Origin: Nocardioides sp. Root1257 | Lineage (GTDB): Bacteria > Actinomycetota > Actinomycetes > Propionibacteriales > Nocardioidaceae | Assembly (NCBI RefSeq): GCF_001425175.1 | Contig: NZ_LMDV01000009.1 | Coordinates: forward strand, 399,614-463,613 | Direction of reading: 5' to 3' | DNA: 64,000 nucleotides | Part shown: positions 17,736 to 25,265 of the stretch, in pieces | How the letters are laid out: each line of letters starts with the position of its first letter | Numbering within the stretch: position 1 is the stretch's first letter | Notes under the pieces: model-generated | Database searches by the model: none | Seen by the model: only the letters and a program-made list of their open reading frames with translations | Told to the model about the DNA's origin: nothing | Program-made: the position numbers and the translations under genes

Positions 17736-17900
17736 CTAGGAGTCCGCCGGCCCCTCGTCGCGCAGGCCCTTGGTCTCCGCCTTGAAGATCCGCAACGCCT
17801 GACCGGCGCCGCGCGCCAGGTCGGGCAGCTTGGTGGCGCCGAAGAGGAACACCACGACGACGAGGACGATCAGGAGCTCAGGGGCGCCGATGTCTCCCAC
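17736..17900 (-). CDS. tatA: Twin-arginine translocase subunit TatA/TatE
   Basis: This 54-residue protein has the TatA plan: an N-terminal hydrophobic helix ([20 protein letters not shown], about 6-25), the [12 protein letters not shown] hinge and amphipathic helix ([14 protein letters not shown]), then a short charged tail. The LFGxxKLPELxR-type motif is characteristic. TatA oligomers form the pore for folded proteins carrying twin-arginine signals. It is short for the family (usually 60-90 residues) and no tatB or tatC is nearby, so it may be an auxiliary TatA/E copy. The start is GTG at 17900; the longer open frame upstream reads through unrelated sequence. Confidence 0.85.
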   Translation of the reverse strand: MGDIGAPELLIVLVVVVFLFGATKLPDLARGAGQALRIFKAETKGLRDEGPADS

Positions 17901-17976
17901 GGCGGGCCTCGCTATCTGGCGACGACAGGACGCGAGAAATCGTACGTCGCAGGTCCCAACGTCAGGACGCCAGATC

Positions 17977-18462
17977 TCAGGACGCCAGCGCCATCGCGCT
18001 GCGGCGTCGCTGCCGCTGACGGCGCAGCGGCGTGCCCACGGCGTACGCGCCGACACTCACGCCACCGAGCACCACCAGCGGCACTCCGGCCGACATCAGG
18101 AGCACGATCGAGGCGACCGCCCAGGGCGTCGCCATCAGCACCCCCCGCACCTGGATGCTGCTGGGCGCGCCGGTGGACGCCCAGGTCGCGAGGTGCTCGC
18201 AGTTGTTGCGGACCAGGTGGTAGTCCTGCGCACCCAGCCGCGACTCCGCGTTGGCGACGATCTCGTCGACCGGCAACCGGTGGCGGTAGGAGCGCACGAA
18301 GATCTCCGACCGCAGGGAGAACGCGTCGTACGACGTGCGCTCGACGCGCCGCTTCCGGCCCCAGCCCGCGACGTAGTGGATGACCGTGCCGTCTCCGCAG
18401 TCGATGCCGTGGTGGGTGAAACGCCGCAGCCGGTGCACGTAGAGATGATCGCCGCGACTCAC
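17977..18462 (-). CDS. LRAT-domain (lecithin:retinol acyltransferase-like) membrane protein
   Basis: The 161-residue protein starts [30 protein letters not shown]. The histidine of HHGI and the later [13 protein letters not shown], with catalytic cysteine at about residue 97, are the signature of the LRAT/NlpC-P60 permuted papain fold. LRAT-like proteins act as phospholipid acyltransferases or thiol hydrolases. Two hydrophobic helices follow (about 110-140), then an arginine-rich tail, so it is probably anchored with the enzyme domain in the cytoplasm. It lies with tatA between the two TCATGC arrays and their regulators. Substrate is unknown. Confidence 0.8.
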   Translation of the reverse strand: MSRGDHLYVHRLRRFTHHGIDCGDGTVIHYVAGWGRKRRVERTSYDAFSLRSEIFVRSYRHRLPVDEIVANAESRLGAQDYHLVRNNCEHLATWASTGAPSSIQVRGVLMATPWAVASIVLLMSAGVPLVVLGGVSVGAYAVGTPLRRQRQRRRSAMALAS

Positions 18463-18546
18463 GGACCGAGGCTACCGGCAGGTACCCCCGGCGCGGGCAT
18501 TATCGGGAGCGTCACGGAGGTCACGGACCTACACGTACGATCGCCG

Positions 18547-18591
18547 GCATGCGCTGCCACCCACGTCATGCGCATTGCGGTCTTTTCATGC
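18547..18591. promoter_or_regulatory. Three-site TCATGC array (copy 2)
   Basis: GCATGC at 18547 and TCATGC at 18566 and 18586 repeat the 19/20-base spacing of the array at 17619-17663, in the same orientation and over the same 45-base length. It ends 18 bases before the ATG of the HTH protein at 18610. No convincing Shine-Dalgarno site lies between, so the downstream mRNA may be leaderless. Confidence 0.6.
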
Positions 18592-18609
18592 GTCTGACAG
18601 CCTTTCCCC

Positions 18610-19017
18610 ATGACGTCAGCTCCGAGCGCCACCTACCTCGCGACCTTCTCGGAAGCACTGGTGTCCGAGATCAAGGCCGAGATGGGCCGCCGCGACCTCT
18701 CCTCCCGGGCGCTCGGCCGGCTGCTGGGCAGGTCGTCGCAGTACATGTCGGACCGGCTTGACGGCGGGAACTCGAAGACCGGCCGACGGGTCACGCTCAC
18801 GGTCAAGGACCTGGCCGCCATCGCCGGCGTCTTCGAGCTGCACCCGGCCGAGCTCATCCGGCGCGCGAAGGAGGCGGCCGACGGCCGGGAGGCCGCACAG
18901 GACGGCGGCCGGGTCGTCGAGCTGCCGCGCTCGACGCCGTCCGACACCGAGGAGGTCGCGGCGCACGACTCCAGCACGCCGATCACCCACGAGCAGGAGG
19001 CACCCGACACCCCATGA
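18610..19017 (+). CDS. HTH-type (XRE-like) regulatory protein
   Basis: The 135-residue protein has an XRE-like helix-turn-helix at about 28-75 (SRALGRLLGRSSQYMSDRLDGG, then LTVKDLAAIAGVFELHPAELIRRA) and an acidic, probably disordered tail. It resembles the 81-residue protein at 17367-17612 across its first helices. The peptidase gene of ImmA/IrrE type follows 103 bases downstream. Such pairs are common in which the peptidase cleaves or de-represses the HTH protein. The TCATGC array directly upstream is the likely binding site of this protein or its paralogue. Confidence 0.72.
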   Translation: MTSAPSATYLATFSEALVSEIKAEMGRRDLSSRALGRLLGRSSQYMSDRLDGGNSKTGRRVTLTVKDLAAIAGVFELHPAELIRRAKEAADGREAAQDGGRVVELPRSTPSDTEEVAAHDSSTPITHEQEAPDTP

Positions 19018-19120
19018 CCCCGCTGCCGGGGCGGCACTGTCGGAGGCTGCCTGTACAACCGGCGGTGCCGACGTCGCGACGCCCGGATCGCGACGACGCC
19101 ACCGGACGGGGGTCTCAACG

Positions 19121-19597
19121 GTGAACGAGGAGCGCTTCGCGAGGCTGGCCGACCTCTGCGCGGCGCAGGGCGTCCGCATCGCGTGGGTCGACCTCAGCCC
19201 GCAGCGACACGGTCAGTACAAACGGCGAGACCGGCTCATCGAGCTCAACCGCACCCTCGTCCTGCGGCAGCTGGTCCCGGTGCTCGCGCACGAGTACGCG
19301 CACTTCGTCCACGACGACGCCTGCTCGACGATCGCCGCCGAGCGGCGCGCCTGGGAGTACGCCGCGCGGATGCTGATCACGCCCGCCGACTACGCCCGCG
19401 CCGAGAGGGTCGTCGGCCCGCACCCCAACGCGATCGCCGCCGAACTCGACCTCACCGCCGTGATCGTCCGTGCCTGGCGCCGCCAGCACCGCGCCGCCGG
19501 CCACGAAAAAGGGCCAGGTCTCGATGACCTGGCCCTTCTCCTCACGTGCGCGAGGGGGGATTTGAACCCCCACGCCCTTTCGGACACTGGCACCTGA
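19121..19597 (+). CDS. ImmA/IrrE-type zinc metallopeptidase
   Basis: The 158-residue protein carries the zinc motif HEYAH (His57, Glu58, His61) in LVPVLAHEYAHFVHDD, then AAERRAWEYAARMLI and an ending typical of ImmA/IrrE family proteins found beside XRE regulators (DYARAERVVGPHPNAIAAELDLTAVIVRAWRR, about residues 88-120). These peptidases inactivate a partner repressor. The start is a GTG right after CAACG; no strong ribosome site is seen. Oddly, the last 30 or so residues are encoded by DNA that is also the terminator and the 3' half of the antisense tRNA-Leu gene, so the C-terminus past about residue 128 may be non-functional or the result of a past rearrangement. Confidence 0.75.
   Translation: MNEERFARLADLCAAQGVRIAWVDLSPQRHGQYKRRDRLIELNRTLVLRQLVPVLAHEYAHFVHDDACSTIAAERRAWEYAARMLITPADYARAERVVGPHPNAIAAELDLTAVIVRAWRRQHRAAGHEKGPGLDDLALLLTCARGDLNPHALSDTGT
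19506..19537 (-). terminator. Rho-independent terminator of tRNA-Leu
   Basis: On the minus strand GGGCCAGGTC pairs with GACCTGGCCC across a 5-base loop (stem positions 19511-19535), followed by CTTTTTC. It lies about ten bases after the tRNA-Leu 3' end and inside the coding region of the convergent peptidase. Confidence 0.85.
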
Positions 19598-19629
19598 AGC
19601 CAGCGCGTCTGCCGTTCCGCCACTCGCGC
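19547..19629 (-). tRNA. tRNA-Leu (anticodon CAG)
   Basis: The acceptor stem GCGCGAG pairs with CTCGCGC. The D-arm region is TGGCGGAACGGCAGACGC. The anticodon stem CTGGC/GCCAG encloses TTCAGGT, giving anticodon CAG. A long variable arm (TGTCCGAAAGGGCG) and the T-arm GGGGGTTCAAATCCCCC complete a class II tRNA. CCA is not encoded. In related actinobacteria a tRNA-Leu sits at this same place upstream of fhaA. On the minus strand ATAACCT about 25 bases upstream is a possible -10. Confidence 0.95.
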
Positions 19630-19852
19630 GTGAAGCGGGGCAAGGTTATCCCAGGGGCGACCCGGCGCCCAAACCGGGGAAGCGGCACCGCCCGGCCATC
19701 CCCCGACCGTGCCGCCGACCCCGTTACGATCGGTCGCACCCGGCCGCCCAGGTCGGGTGGCTGTGCCTGCGCAGCGGATCACGGTTTCCACCACCCGTGC
19801 CGCGGGCACGACCACCGGGACCGAGATGGCATGGGACGGAAGGAGGGCAGAC

Positions 19853-20560
19853 GTGGGCGGGCTCCAGAGACTGGAGAACAGGCTCGAGCAGATGATCTCC
19901 GGCGCGTTCGCACGGGCCTTCCGCTCGGCCGTGCAGCCGGTCGAGATCGCGGCGGCGCTCCAGCGCGAGTGCGACAACAACGCGCAGATCCTCTCCCGGG
20001 ACCGGCGCCTGGTCCCCAACGACTTCCACGTCGAGCTCTCCGGGACCGACCTGGACCGGCTCGCGCCCTACGACAGCGCGCTGGCCGACGACCTGGTCCG
20101 ACAGCTGCGCGACCACGCCGACGAGCAGAGCTACGTCTTCCCCGGCCCGGTCAGCATCGCGTTCGACCCGGCCGAGGACCTCACCACCGGCCGCTTCCGG
20201 ATCCGCAGCCGCGCGCAGGCCAAGGTGACCAGCGACGCGACCGCCACGCAGGTCGGCCGGGCGCGGGCCTTCCTCGAGGTCAACGGCACCCGGCACCCGC
20301 TGCAGGCGCCCGGGCTGGTCGTCGGGCGCGGCACCGAGGCCGACCTGCGGATCAACGACCCCGGCGTCAGCCGGCGCCACATCGAGTTCACGGTGACGGG
20401 CGGCGGCGAGCGGGGCATCGCCCTGGAGGTCCACGACCTCGGCTCGACCAACGGCATGCTCGTCGACGGCCACCGGATCACCCACACCGGGCTGCACGAC
20501 GGCTCCTCCGTCAAGATCGGCAACACCACCCTGGTCGTCCGCGTGCTCGAGGAGCGATAG
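19853..20560 (+). CDS. fhaA: FHA-domain protein FhaA (DUF3662 + FHA)
   Basis: The 235-residue protein has an N-terminal DUF3662 domain (LQRLENRLEQMISGAFARAF, VQPVEIAAALQREC, PNDFHVEL) and a C-terminal forkhead-associated domain (VVGRGTEADLRINDPGVSRRHIEF, DLGSTNGMLVDG). FHA domains bind phosphothreonine; mycobacterial FhaA is phosphorylated by PknB and binds the MviN/MurJ regulator at the septum. I chose GTG 19853 because AGGAGGG lies five bases upstream; an open frame extends further. It is first of a seven-gene run to pknB with gaps of 12 bases or less. TACGAT at 19725-19730 is a possible -10 for the operon. Confidence 0.93.
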   Translation: MGGLQRLENRLEQMISGAFARAFRSAVQPVEIAAALQRECDNNAQILSRDRRLVPNDFHVELSGTDLDRLAPYDSALADDLVRQLRDHADEQSYVFPGPVSIAFDPAEDLTTGRFRIRSRAQAKVTSDATATQVGRARAFLEVNGTRHPLQAPGLVVGRGTEADLRINDPGVSRRHIEFTVTGGGERGIALEVHDLGSTNGMLVDGHRITHTGLHDGSSVKIGNTTLVVRVLEER

Positions 20561-20564
20561 GCGC

Positions 20565-21041
20565 ATGTCCGAGCTGACGCTGTTCCTCATCCGGGTCGCC
20601 TACCTCGCGATCCTCTGGATCTTCGTGCTGTCCGCCATCTCGGTGATCCGCTCCGACATGTTCGGCGCTCGGGTCCCGGAGGCCGCCCGCACCGGCGGCG
20701 GCAAGGCGCCCAAGCCGCCGAAGCAGCCCAAGCCCGGCAAGCGCCGCACGGTGCCCACCCACGTGCTGGTCACCGAGGGGTCCAACGTGGGCGAGCGCGC
20801 CGACCTCTCCGCCGGCCCGGTGCTGATCGGGCGCGGCAGCGACGCCGCGATCCGGCTCGACGACGACTACGTCTCGACCCGGCACGCGCGGATCGCCGCG
20901 TCGGGGGACCAGTGGTTCGTCGAGGACCTCGGCTCCACCAACGGCACCTTCGTCGGCACGGTGCGCATCAGCCAGCCGACCACGATCACCATGGGCACCC
21001 AGGTCCGCGTGGGCAAGACGATCCTCGAGCTCAGGAAGTAG
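20565..21041 (+). CDS. fhaB: FHA-domain membrane protein FhaB/FipA
   Basis: The 158-residue protein has an N-terminal membrane helix (about 4-24, LTLFLIRVAYLAILWIFVLSA), a Lys/Pro-rich linker and a C-terminal FHA domain (VLIGRGSDAAIRLDDDYVSTRHARI, DLGSTNGTFVG). In mycobacteria the equivalent protein is phosphorylated by PknA/PknB and recruits divisome proteins. It begins 4 bases after fhaA and ends 6 bases before pstP. Confidence 0.93.
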   Translation: MSELTLFLIRVAYLAILWIFVLSAISVIRSDMFGARVPEAARTGGGKAPKPPKQPKPGKRRTVPTHVLVTEGSNVGERADLSAGPVLIGRGSDAAIRLDDDYVSTRHARIAASGDQWFVEDLGSTNGTFVGTVRISQPTTITMGTQVRVGKTILELRK

Positions 21042-21047
21042 CCCGGG

Positions 21048-22382
21048 ATGTCCGACCAGCCGACCGAGCCGGCACCCGCAGGGGCCGGCGCCCCGCCGCG
21101 CCTGCGCCTCGAGTACGGCGCGGTCTCGGACGTCGGCCGGGTCCGGCGCGACAACCAGGACTCCGGGTACGCCGGGCCCTGGCTGCTCGCCGTGTGCGAC
21201 GGCGTCGGTGGCGCCGCTCGCGGTGACATCGCGTCGGCGACGGCGATCACCCAGCTCCGCCGGCTCGACGAGCCCCCCGGCAGCGACTCGTCCGAGGAGC
21301 TCCTGGGCCGCGTCGCCGGTGCCGTGCACCGCGCGCACGACCGCCTGGTCGAGCTCGTCGACGAGGACCCCGCGCTCAGCGGCACGAGCACCACGGCCAC
21401 CGTGCTCGCGTTCGACGGCGTCCGCCTCGGCGTCGGCCACGTGGGCGACAGCCGCGCCTACCTCTTCCGCGACGGCACCATCCGCCAGCTGACCCTCGAC
21501 CACACCTTCGTGCAGACCTTGATCGACGAGGGCCGGATCACCGAGGAGGAGGCCCGGGTCCACCCGCACCGCAACCTGATCATGCGGGCGATCGACGCGG
21601 TCAGCGACAGCGAGCCCGACCTCTTCATCGTCGACCTCGCGGCCGGCGACCGGCTCCTGGTCTGCAGCGACGGCGCCTGCGGGGTGCTCGACGACGGCCG
21701 GATGGCCGACATCCTGGGCACCGGCAACCCGGAGTACGCCGCGATCGAGCTCGTCCGCGCGAGCCTGGAGGCAGGCAGCAGCGACAACGTCACCTGCGTG
21801 GTGGCCGACGTGCAGGAGGCCGTCGAGGCGTCGGGTGCCCAGGACGAGCCCCTCGTCGTGGGCGCGGCAGCCGAGCGTCGACTCCAGCGCGGCCGGACCG
21901 GCGGCCTCTTTCGCGGCCACCGCTCGGGCGACACCGGCGAGCTGGAGCCCGTCCCCGACCTGCCGGCCGGCGCCCTGGACGCGATCGACGCCGACCCGGT
22001 CGACCCCGAGGCCGCCCGCTACGCACCGCGCCCGCCCCGCCGCTACGTCTGGGCCAAGCGCCTCTTCGCCCTCGCCGTCGTCGTCGGCATCGGGTGGATC
22101 GCCGTCGCCGGCCTCTGGTCGTGGTCGCAGCACCAGTACTACGTCGGCGAGCAGGACGGCTCGGTCGTGATCTTCCGCGGCGTCAACGCCTCGATCGGTG
22201 GGTTCGACCTCTCGGAGCCCTACCAGACCAGCGACGTCGAGCTGGCCAGGCTGTCCGACTTCGACGCGGGCAAGGTCGAGGACGGCATCGACGCCACCGA
22301 CCTCGCCGACGCCCGGCGCACCGTGCAGAACCTCGCCCGCTCGCAGGAGCCCGCGACCGACACCGCCGGCACGGACGGCTGA
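21048..22382 (+). CDS. pstP: PP2C-type Ser/Thr phosphatase PstP
   Basis: The 444-residue protein begins with a PP2C domain (VSDVGRVRRDNQDSGYAGPWLLAVCDGVGGAARGD region, about 24-62; GHVGDSRAYLFRDG; LTLDHTFVQ; LLVCSDGACG; SSDNVTCVV) with the metal-binding aspartates intact. A linker, a single membrane helix (about 334-356) and an extracellular C-terminal domain follow. PstP reverses the phosphorylation set by PknA/PknB. Compared with mycobacterial PstP (about 515 residues) the extracellular part is short. It is followed after one base by the ftsW/rodA gene. Confidence 0.95.
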   Translation: MSDQPTEPAPAGAGAPPRLRLEYGAVSDVGRVRRDNQDSGYAGPWLLAVCDGVGGAARGDIASATAITQLRRLDEPPGSDSSEELLGRVAGAVHRAHDRLVELVDEDPALSGTSTTATVLAFDGVRLGVGHVGDSRAYLFRDGTIRQLTLDHTFVQTLIDEGRITEEEARVHPHRNLIMRAIDAVSDSEPDLFIVDLAAGDRLLVCSDGACGVLDDGRMADILGTGNPEYAAIELVRASLEAGSSDNVTCVVADVQEAVEASGAQDEPLVVGAAAERRLQRGRTGGLFRGHRSGDTGELEPVPDLPAGALDAIDADPVDPEAARYAPRPPRRYVWAKRLFALAVVVGIGWIAVAGLWSWSQHQYYVGEQDGSVVIFRGVNASIGGFDLSEPYQTSDVELARLSDFDAGKVEDGIDATDLADARRTVQNLARSQEPATDTAGTDG

Positions 22383-22383
22383 G

Positions 22384-23796
22384 ATGGCCCAGCAGTCGAC
22401 GCTCATGGGGTTCGTGCACCGCCGCCGGCGGGGTGCGGAGCTCTTCCTGCTCGTCCTCGCGCTCGCCGTCGGCATCGGCGCGTACGCCGCGGTCGGCATC
22501 GGCGTCCAGGGCGAGGTGCCGCCCGACATCCTGGGGTACGGCGGCTGGCTCGCCGGCCTGGTCATCGGCGCGCACGTGGTGATCCGCCTCGTGGCGCCGT
22601 ACGCCGACCCGGTCCTGCTCCCCGTCGTCGCCGCGCTCAACGGGCTCGGTCTCGCGGTCATCCACCGCATCGACCTGGCCCGCGAGGCGATCGACCGGCC
22701 GCACGGCTTCGCGCAGCAGCAGCTGATCTGGATGACGCTCGGCGTCGGCCTCTTCGTCGTCACGCTGCTCGCGATCCGCGACCACCGCGTCCTGCAGCGC
22801 TTCACCTACACCAGCGGGCTCGCCGCGATCGTGCTGCTGCTGCTGCCGATCCTCCCGGGCATCGGCCGCACCATCAACGGCGCCCAGATCTGGATCCGCC
22901 TCGGCCCCTTCAGCTTCCAGCCGGGCGAGGTCGCGAAGGTCCTGCTCGTCATCGCGTTCGCGGGCTACCTCGTCCTGCACCGCGACGCGCTCGCCCTCGC
23001 CGGCCGCCGGGTGCTCTTCGTCGACCTGCCCCGTGGTCGCGACCTCGGCCCGATCCTCGCGATGTGGCTGGTCAGCCTCGGCATCCTGGTCTTCCAGCAC
23101 GACCTGGGCTCGAGCCTGCTGTTCTTCGGCCTCTTCCTGATCATGCTCTACGTCGCGACCGAACGACCCGGATGGCTGATCGTCGGCGGACTGATGTTCG
23201 TCGGCGGCGCGACCCTGGCCTACTTCCTCTTCGGCCACGTCCGGATCCGCTTCGACATCTGGCAGCACCCCTTCGACTTCTACACCGCCGAGCAGGGCGG
23301 CAAGAGCTTCCAGCCCGTCGAGGCCAAGTTCGGCATGGGCTGGGGCGGCCTGATCGGCCGCGGCTTCGGCAACGGCGACCCCAACCGGGTGCCGTACGCC
23401 GAGTCCGACTTCATCGTCTCCTCCATCGGTGAGGAGCTCGGCCTGACCGCCGTGATGGCGGTCCTGATGATGTACGGCCTGATCGTCGAGCGCGCGCTGC
23501 GCACCTCGCTGATCTGCCGCGACGCCTTCGGCAAGCTGGTGGCCGTCGGTCTGGCCAGCGTCTTCGCGATCCAGGTCTTCGTGGTCGTCGGCGGCGTCAC
23601 CGGCCTCATCCCGCTCACCGGACTCACCACGCCGTTCCTCTCGTACGGCGGCTCCTCCCTCGTCGCGAACTGGGTGATCATCGCGCTGCTCCTCCGCATC
23701 TCCGACCAGGCCCGACGGCCACTGCCGACGATCTCGGACGACACGGCCGCGTTCAGCGCCGAGGAGACCCAGATCGTCCGGGCGGTGAGCGCATGA
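22384..23796 (+). CDS. rodA: FtsW/RodA/SpoVE peptidoglycan glycosyltransferase
   Basis: The 470-residue SEDS-family protein has 11-12 hydrophobic helices and the family blocks FQPGEVAKVLLVIAFAGYL (about 180), QHDLGSSLLFFGLFLIMLY, VEAKFGMGWGGLIGRGFGNG, ESDFIVSSIGEELGL and GLTTPFLSYGGSSLVANW. It polymerises lipid II together with the class B penicillin-binding protein encoded next. Position between pstP and pbpA is that of the mycobacterial rodA. ATG 22384 follows the pstP stop by one base; its stop overlaps pbpA by 4 bases. Confidence 0.95.
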   Translation: MAQQSTLMGFVHRRRRGAELFLLVLALAVGIGAYAAVGIGVQGEVPPDILGYGGWLAGLVIGAHVVIRLVAPYADPVLLPVVAALNGLGLAVIHRIDLAREAIDRPHGFAQQQLIWMTLGVGLFVVTLLAIRDHRVLQRFTYTSGLAAIVLLLLPILPGIGRTINGAQIWIRLGPFSFQPGEVAKVLLVIAFAGYLVLHRDALALAGRRVLFVDLPRGRDLGPILAMWLVSLGILVFQHDLGSSLLFFGLFLIMLYVATERPGWLIVGGLMFVGGATLAYFLFGHVRIRFDIWQHPFDFYTAEQGGKSFQPVEAKFGMGWGGLIGRGFGNGDPNRVPYAESDFIVSSIGEELGLTAVMAVLMMYGLIVERALRTSLICRDAFGKLVAVGLASVFAIQVFVVVGGVTGLIPLTGLTTPFLSYGGSSLVANWVIIALLLRISDQARRPLPTISDDTAAFSAEETQIVRAVSA

Positions 23797-25265
23797 ACAA
23801 GCCGATCCGCACCGTCTCGATCTTCTGCCTGCTGCTCTTCCTGGCGCTGATGATCAACGCGACCTACCTCCAGTACTGGAAGGCGGGCGCGCTCAACGAC
23901 AACCCCCTCAACCGGCGGGTCCAGGTGGCGGCGTACTCCCAGGAACGCGGCGCGATCCTGGTCGGCCGCAACCCGGTCGCCGAGAGCGTGAAGTCCGACG
24001 ACGAGTACAAGTTCCAGCGCACCTACCCGAAGCCGTTCCAGTACGCGCCGATCACCGGCTACTTCTCCTACTTCGGCGCCACCGGCATCGAGCGCTCCCG
24101 CAACTCGGTGCTGTCCGGCGACGACTCGCGGCTGTTCGTCAACAACTTCGTCGACCTGATCAGCGGCAACCAGCCCCAGGGCGGCAACGTCGCGCTCACC
24201 ATCAACCCCGCGGCCCAGCAGGCGGCGTACGACGGACTGCAGGGCCTGGGCTCGGACGTCCAGGGCTCCGTCGTGGCGATCGAGCCCAGCACCGGCAAGA
24301 TCCTCGCGATGGTGTCGCTCCCGACCTACGACCCCAACAAGCTGGCCTCGCACGACCTGGCCTCGGTCACCAAGAAGTCCGCGGAGCTCAACGACGACCC
24401 GACCGAGCCGCTGCTCAACCGGGCGATCCAGACCCGGCTGCCACCGGGCTCGACGTTCAAGGTCGTCACCGCTGCGGCGGCGATCGAGAAGGGGCTCTAC
24501 GACGCGGACTCCAACGTCCCCGGCGGCGTGACCTACCAGCTCCCCCTCACCAGCGGCCCCACCGGCGAGATCGACAACGAGGGCCGCAGCTGCGGCGCCA
24601 ACGGGTCGAAGATCCCGTTCCGCCAGGCGATGGAGCAGTCCTGCAACACCTCCTTCGCCCAGATCGCCGGCGAGGTCGGGGCCGAGGACATGGCCAAGAC
24701 GGCCGACGCGTTCGGCTTCAACCAGCACTACTTCGACGACCTGTCGCCGCAGGCACTGTCGGTCTTCCCCGAGGAGATCGACAAGGCGCAGCTCGGCCAG
24801 ACCGGCTTCGGGCAGTTCGACGTCTCGGCCACGCCGCTCCAGATGGCGATGGTCTCCGCCGGCATCGCCAACGACGGCGTCGTCATGAAGCCCTACCTGG
24901 TCGACGAGGAGCAGTCGGCCGACCTCAACGTGCTGAGCAAGACCGACCCGGAGGAGTTCTCGCAGGCGGTCTCGGCGACGACGGCCGGCGAGGTCAAGAA
25001 GCTCATGGTCTCGACGGTCGAGGACGGCACCGCCTCGCCGGCCGCCATCCCCGGCATCTCCGTGGCCGGCAAGACCGGCACGGCGCAGACCGGGGCGACC
25101 GACCGGTCGCCGTACGCCTGGTTCATCTCCTTCGCCCCGGCCGACAACCCCGAGGTCGCCGTCGCCGTGATGATCCAGAACGCGGACATCCCGCGCGACG
25201 AGATCGCCGGTGGTCTGCTCGGCGGCCCCATCGCCAAGGCAGTCATGGAAGCGGTGATCAGGTGA
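23793..25265 (+). CDS. pbpA: Class B penicillin-binding protein PbpA
   Basis: The 490-residue transpeptidase has an N-terminal membrane anchor (about 5-28), a dimerisation/hinge region with NPLNRRVQVAAYSQERGAI, and a penicillin-binding domain. The active motifs are STFK (in PPGSTFKVV, about 225), SCN (in EQSCNTSF) and KTGT (in VAGKTGTAQTG). It crosslinks peptidoglycan with the SEDS polymerase upstream. ATGA overlap couples it to rodA and GTGA overlap couples it to the kinase downstream. Confidence 0.95.
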   Translation: MNKPIRTVSIFCLLLFLALMINATYLQYWKAGALNDNPLNRRVQVAAYSQERGAILVGRNPVAESVKSDDEYKFQRTYPKPFQYAPITGYFSYFGATGIERSRNSVLSGDDSRLFVNNFVDLISGNQPQGGNVALTINPAAQQAAYDGLQGLGSDVQGSVVAIEPSTGKILAMVSLPTYDPNKLASHDLASVTKKSAELNDDPTEPLLNRAIQTRLPPGSTFKVVTAAAAIEKGLYDADSNVPGGVTYQLPLTSGPTGEIDNEGRSCGANGSKIPFRQAMEQSCNTSFAQIAGEVGAEDMAKTADAFGFNQHYFDDLSPQALSVFPEEIDKAQLGQTGFGQFDVSATPLQMAMVSAGIANDGVVMKPYLVDEEQSADLNVLSKTDPEEFSQAVSATTAGEVKKLMVSTVEDGTASPAAIPGISVAGKTGTAQTGATDRSPYAWFISFAPADNPEVAVAVMIQNADIPRDEIAGGLLGGPIAKAVMEAVIR

